Shown here: one piece after another, positions 7,224 to 9,257 of the stretch
Position numbering within the stretch: the stretch's first letter is position 1
How the letters are laid out: each line of letters opens with the position of its first letter
Assembly (NCBI GenBank): GCA_943324925.2
Contig: CALPNL020000072.1
Coordinates: 1-9,257 of the forward strand
Length of the DNA stretch: 9,257 nucleotides
Direction: 5' to 3'
From: Chitinophaga pinensis
Lineage (GTDB): Bacteria; Bacteroidota; Bacteroidia; Flavobacteriales; Flavobacteriaceae
Program-made: the position numbers and the translations under genes
Notes under the pieces: model-generated
Seen by the model: the letters and a program-made list of their open reading frames with translations, nothing else
The model's database searches: none
Told to the model about the DNA's origin: nothing

Positions 7224-7247
7224 GTTTTTATTAATGAATTAAAGTCC
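7200..7247 (-). promoter_or_regulatory. Hairpin plus U9 tract over the DUF4837 start codon
   Basis: Read on the minus strand, GGACTTTAATTCAT (7247 to 7234) pairs with ATGAATAAAGTCC (7223 to 7211) over 13 bp with one bulged A, leaving a 10-nt loop (TAATAAAAAC). After one A, nine T residues follow (7209 to 7201). The ATG start codon is the first triplet of the 3' arm, and the loop is its leader. The form is that of an intrinsic terminator or attenuator overlapping a translation start; if stable it would both block initiation and favour release of RNA coming from the upstream SLT/LysM gene. The structure is visible in sequence; the function is inferred. Confidence 0.6.
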
Positions 7248-7254
7248 AAATTTA
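7247..7254 (-). promoter_or_regulatory. Candidate -7 box for DUF4837-elaA
   Basis: TAAATTTG on the minus strand matches TAnnTTTG exactly and ends on the first base of the hairpin's 5' arm. Initiation 5-6 nt downstream (near 7241) would omit about half of that arm, weakening the hairpin. No good TTG -33 element is present, only a TTA at the SLT/LysM stop codon, so the call is tentative. Confidence 0.35.
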
Positions 7255-7269
7255 AGTAAAGATATTGTA

Positions 7270-9257
7270 TTAACCGCTAATTTTTAATTTCATTCCCGGT
7301 TTTAGATTTTCATTGCTAATGCCATTCCATTTTTTAATATCTGAAATGGTTATTCCAGGATATTTTTTGGCGATTTTATAAAGTGAATCCCCTTTTTGAA
7401 CGTAATAATGTTCCTCGGAAACTTTAGCTTTGGTCGCTGATTTGTCTTTTTTAGCAGTTTTCTCAGCTACCACAACTTCTGTTTTAGAAACTATTAAAGT
7501 ACTCCCTAATTGGATATTATTATCGGTAAGGTTGTTCCATAGTTTAAGATCATCAGTAGAAACCTTGTGCTTTTTTGCAATGTTCCCAAGGTTGTCGCCT
7601 TTAACAACCACATATTCCAGAGTTTTGTATTCTGTTTTTGCAGCTACATCAGCATCCGAATTTAGAGTGTCGTTTTCTTTTTCCAATGCCAATTTCAACT
7701 TGAATCCTAAAGCGATGTTTCCATTGGTTAAATTATTCCACTTTTTAAGATCGTCTATCGAAACTGCATATTTCTTAGCGATATTGCTCAGGTTATCTCC
7801 TTTTTGAACTACATAAAATTCCGGCGCTTTTGTATCGGCAACGGAAGTTTCCTTTTCCGTTTTTGTCGCTTTTTCATTTGCAGCAAGCGCTTCATTTTGA
7901 CTATCAGTAGCTTTATTATCCGTTCTTATTTCTCTCTTCACTTTAGAAGCAACCTTTTCAGCAATTTTAATTTTCAATACTTTTCCTGAAGCAACACTGT
8001 TCTTTTTTAGGTCGTTCCATTCTTTAATGTTTGCAATGGTAACGCCGTATTTATTCGCTATTGAACTTAAATTGTCCCCTCGTTTAACCTTGTATTTTTT
8101 GGTGTTTGTTACCAAAGTCACTACCACCTCTTCCTTAAATTTAGTTTCGGCAACTAGTGGTTTGTCGGTATCAGCTGTTGGCTCTTTTTTAACCTCAGCA
8201 ACCTCTTTCGATTCCAGGTCTTTCGGGTTTACGGCCACATTATCGTAACTGTATATTTTCAACATTTTGCCTCGTGGAGCGTAAGTTCCTCTTATACGAT
8301 TCCATTTTTTAAGTTCTGATACGGAGACCCCATATTTATTGGCGATTTCGCTTAAGCTATCTCCCCGTTTTATTTTATAGAATCTTGTTTTAGTAACTAC
8401 ATGACCGTCTTCTGCTTCGTTAACTTTCGATGCGTATCGGCTTTCGTAAGGGCGTTCTATTTTGCTAGTTTCATAATTCACATAGGCATAAATTTTATCT
8501 TCATTAGAAGTATAAATCGCCACTTTATCATTTGGCATTCGCAAATAGTGATTTTCGCCTTCAATAAAAGGAACTACATCTCTTTTATAGGCTGGATTCA
8601 GCAACTGCAATTGCGAAACAGGAATGTCAATTAAATCGGAAATTTGCTTGAAAGTAATTTCCCTTTTTACCATTATGGTGTCGGTGGCAAAGTGCTTAAT
8701 TTCTGCTCTATTAGGAACAATTCCGTGCTCTTTATGGTATTCATAAATGTACATCGTCGCTAAAAATGCAGGAACATATCCTTGTGTTTCTTTTGGCAAA
8801 TGCTTTCTTATATTCCAAAAATTTTGCTGACCTCCCGATCTACGAATGGCTTTCGCCACATTTCCTGGGCCCGAATTATAAGACGCCAAAACCAAGTCCC
8901 AATCGCCAAAAATTTTATACATATTCGACATGTACAACGCCGCGGCATCACTGGCTTTTAGAGGATCGCTTCGGTCGTCAACATAAGTATTAATGTTTAA
9001 TCCGTATTGTTTTCCCGTTTGAAACATAAATTGCCATAATCCTGTAGCGCCCACTCTTGAAACCGCTTTAGGGTTCAACGCCGATTCTACTACAGCCAAA
9101 TATTTTATCTCCAAAGGAACGTTTTGTCTCGCCATGGCTTCCTCAAACATTGGGAAATAAAACTCAGAAATAGCCATTAATCTTTCGAAAGACTTCTTTC
9201 TGTTTTTTAAAAATGATTTGATGATGTTTTCAAGCCCTTGATTGTATTCGATATTAA
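7270..9257 (-). CDS. mltD: SLT-domain lytic transglycosylase with five LysM repeats (MltD type), 5' end missing
   Basis: The frame is open to the right edge, so the true start and signal peptide lie outside. The ATG at 9177 is internal: 26 further in-frame residues, ending KSFERL just before it, belong to the usual helix before this domain. Of 661 visible residues (counted from the edge), about 35-165 form the family 1 SLT domain: catalytic Glu57 in VVESALNP, GLWQF at 72-76, SYNSGPGNV at 125-133 and LPKETQGYVPAFLA at 153-166, the last typical of MltD. A degenerate LysM-like unit follows at 198-244, then five clear LysM modules at 292-335, 387-431, 480-523, 547-590 and 616-660, joined by Lys/Glu/Ala/Thr-rich linkers. 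The enzyme cleaves glycan strands non-hydrolytically, forming 1,6-anhydro-muramyl ends, while LysM modules hold it on peptidoglycan. It is the first visible gene of the unit with DUF4837 and elaA. Confidence 0.92.
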   Translation of the reverse strand, partial: NIEYNQGLENIIKSFLKNRKKSFERLMAISEFYFPMFEEAMARQNVPLEIKYLAVVESALNPKAVSRVGATGLWQFMFQTGKQYGLNINTYVDDRSDPLKASDAAALYMSNMYKIFGDWDLVLASYNSGPGNVAKAIRRSGGQQNFWNIRKHLPKETQGYVPAFLATMYIYEYHKEHGIVPNRAEIKHFATDTIMVKREITFKQISDLIDIPVSQLQLLNPAYKRDVVPFIEGENHYLRMPNDKVAIYTSNEDKIYAYVNYETSKIERPYESRYASKVNEAEDGHVVTKTRFYKIKRGDSLSEIANKYGVSVSELKKWNRIRGTYAPRGKMLKIYSYDNVAVNPKDLESKEVAEVKKEPTADTDKPLVAETKFKEEVVVTLVTNTKKYKVKRGDNLSSIANKYGVTIANIKEWNDLKKNSVASGKVLKIKIAEKVASKVKREIRTDNKATDSQNEALAANEKATKTEKETSVADTKAPEFYVVQKGDNLSNIAKKYAVSIDDLKKWNNLTNGNIALGFKLKLALEKENDTLNSDADVAAKTEYKTLEYVVVKGDNLGNIAKKHKVSTDDLKLWNNLTDNNIQLGSTLIVSKTEVVVAEKTAKKDKSATKAKVSEEHYYVQKGDSLYKIAKKYPGITISDIKKWNGISNENLKPGMKLKISG
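7276..8382 (-). repeat. Five LysM-coding repeats
   Basis: Five modules of 44-45 codons lie at 8251-8382, 7963-8097, 7687-7818, 7486-7617 and 7276-7407. Each has the pattern Y-x-V/I-x-K/R-G-D-S/N-L, then IAxKY, then a W-N about 20 residues on, and closes with LG/SGxxLKI. Modules 3 and 4 are most alike, identical at about 29 of 44 residues by eye, yet their DNA differs at many synonymous sites, so the duplication is not recent. Linkers shorten from about 50 residues (1-2, 2-3) to about 25 (3-4, 4-5). Confidence 0.9.
8524..8664 (-). other. Degenerate LysM-like segment between SLT and LysM array
   Basis: The segment starting REITFKQISDLIDIPVSQL (visible residues 198-216) keeps the LysM helix pattern, an LNP in place of the usual WN, and a final YLRMP like the closing LysM strand, but lacks the KGD-S/N-L start. 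Such a unit is common behind MltD-type SLT domains. It is probably an ancient sixth module used structurally; glycan binding cannot be claimed. Confidence 0.5.

Noticed and set aside
7257..7264. A second -7-like box (TATCTTTA on the minus strand) before the DUF4837 gene
   Set aside because: It has one mismatch to TAnnTTTG and no -33 partner, and the exact match 3 bp further downstream is the better candidate.
7430..7807. A 125-codon plus-strand open frame rich in Phe, Leu and Ser
   Set aside because: It is antisense to the Lys/Asp/Asn-rich LysM modules, whose codons read backwards give exactly this composition; it shows internal repetition mirroring the modules and has no credible start region or family.
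9175..9177. ATG at 9177 as the start of the SLT/LysM protein
   Set aside because: The frame stays open for 26 more codons to the edge, the residues before it fit the family's N-terminal helix, and starting here would leave an exported enzyme without a signal peptide.
1..9257. Mobile element, CRISPR array, tRNA/rRNA, phage or defence genes
   Set aside because: Reading both strands, I found no transposase or integrase, terminal inverted repeats, direct repeat-spacer pattern or RNA gene; the window is nearly filled by seven intact or edge-cut genes with even composition.

Overview
The low-GC sequence, the A-rich leaders without clear Shine-Dalgarno sites, the TAnnTTTG-type promoter boxes and the protein families (DUF4837 lipoprotein, rnpA beside an S41 protease, an SLT protein with many LysM repeats) point to a chromosomal segment of a Bacteroidota bacterium, most likely Flavobacteriaceae and Flavobacterium-like. 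This rests on family recognition only; no database search was run.

Layout. Positions 1-1615, minus strand: an FAD-dependent DAO-family oxidoreductase followed after 5 nt by mtgA, a membrane-anchored peptidoglycan glycosyltransferase cut off by the left edge. Positions 1616-1749: a divergent promoter region. Positions 1750-3654, plus: an exported S9 peptidase of the dipeptidyl-peptidase 5 type, closed by a strong intrinsic terminator at 3675-3707. Positions 3751-5778, plus: rnpA and an S41 C-terminal processing protease, 9 nt apart and probably one transcript, preceded by a consensus -7 box at 3720-3727. Positions 5782-9257, minus: an SLT/LysM lytic transglycosylase (5' end outside the window), a DUF4837 lipoprotein and an ElaA-type GNAT acetyltransferase, converging on the protease gene with only 3 nt between the two stop codons.

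Function. Much of the window concerns the cell envelope: MtgA polymerises glycan strands, the SLT/LysM enzyme cleaves them, the S41 protease probably trims or degrades envelope proteins, the S9 enzyme releases dipeptides from exported substrates, and the DUF4837 protein is a lipid-anchored envelope protein of unknown role. rnpA is the housekeeping exception. ElaA and the oxidoreductase have no firm substrate.

I see no mobile element, CRISPR array, phage gene, RNA gene or defence island. The gene content is ordinary and intact. The most interesting signal is regulatory: a 13-bp hairpin with a one-base bulge, followed by nine U residues, spans the start codon of the DUF4837 gene. A consensus promoter box sits exactly at its upstream edge, so the full hairpin could form only in read-through RNA from the upstream gene.
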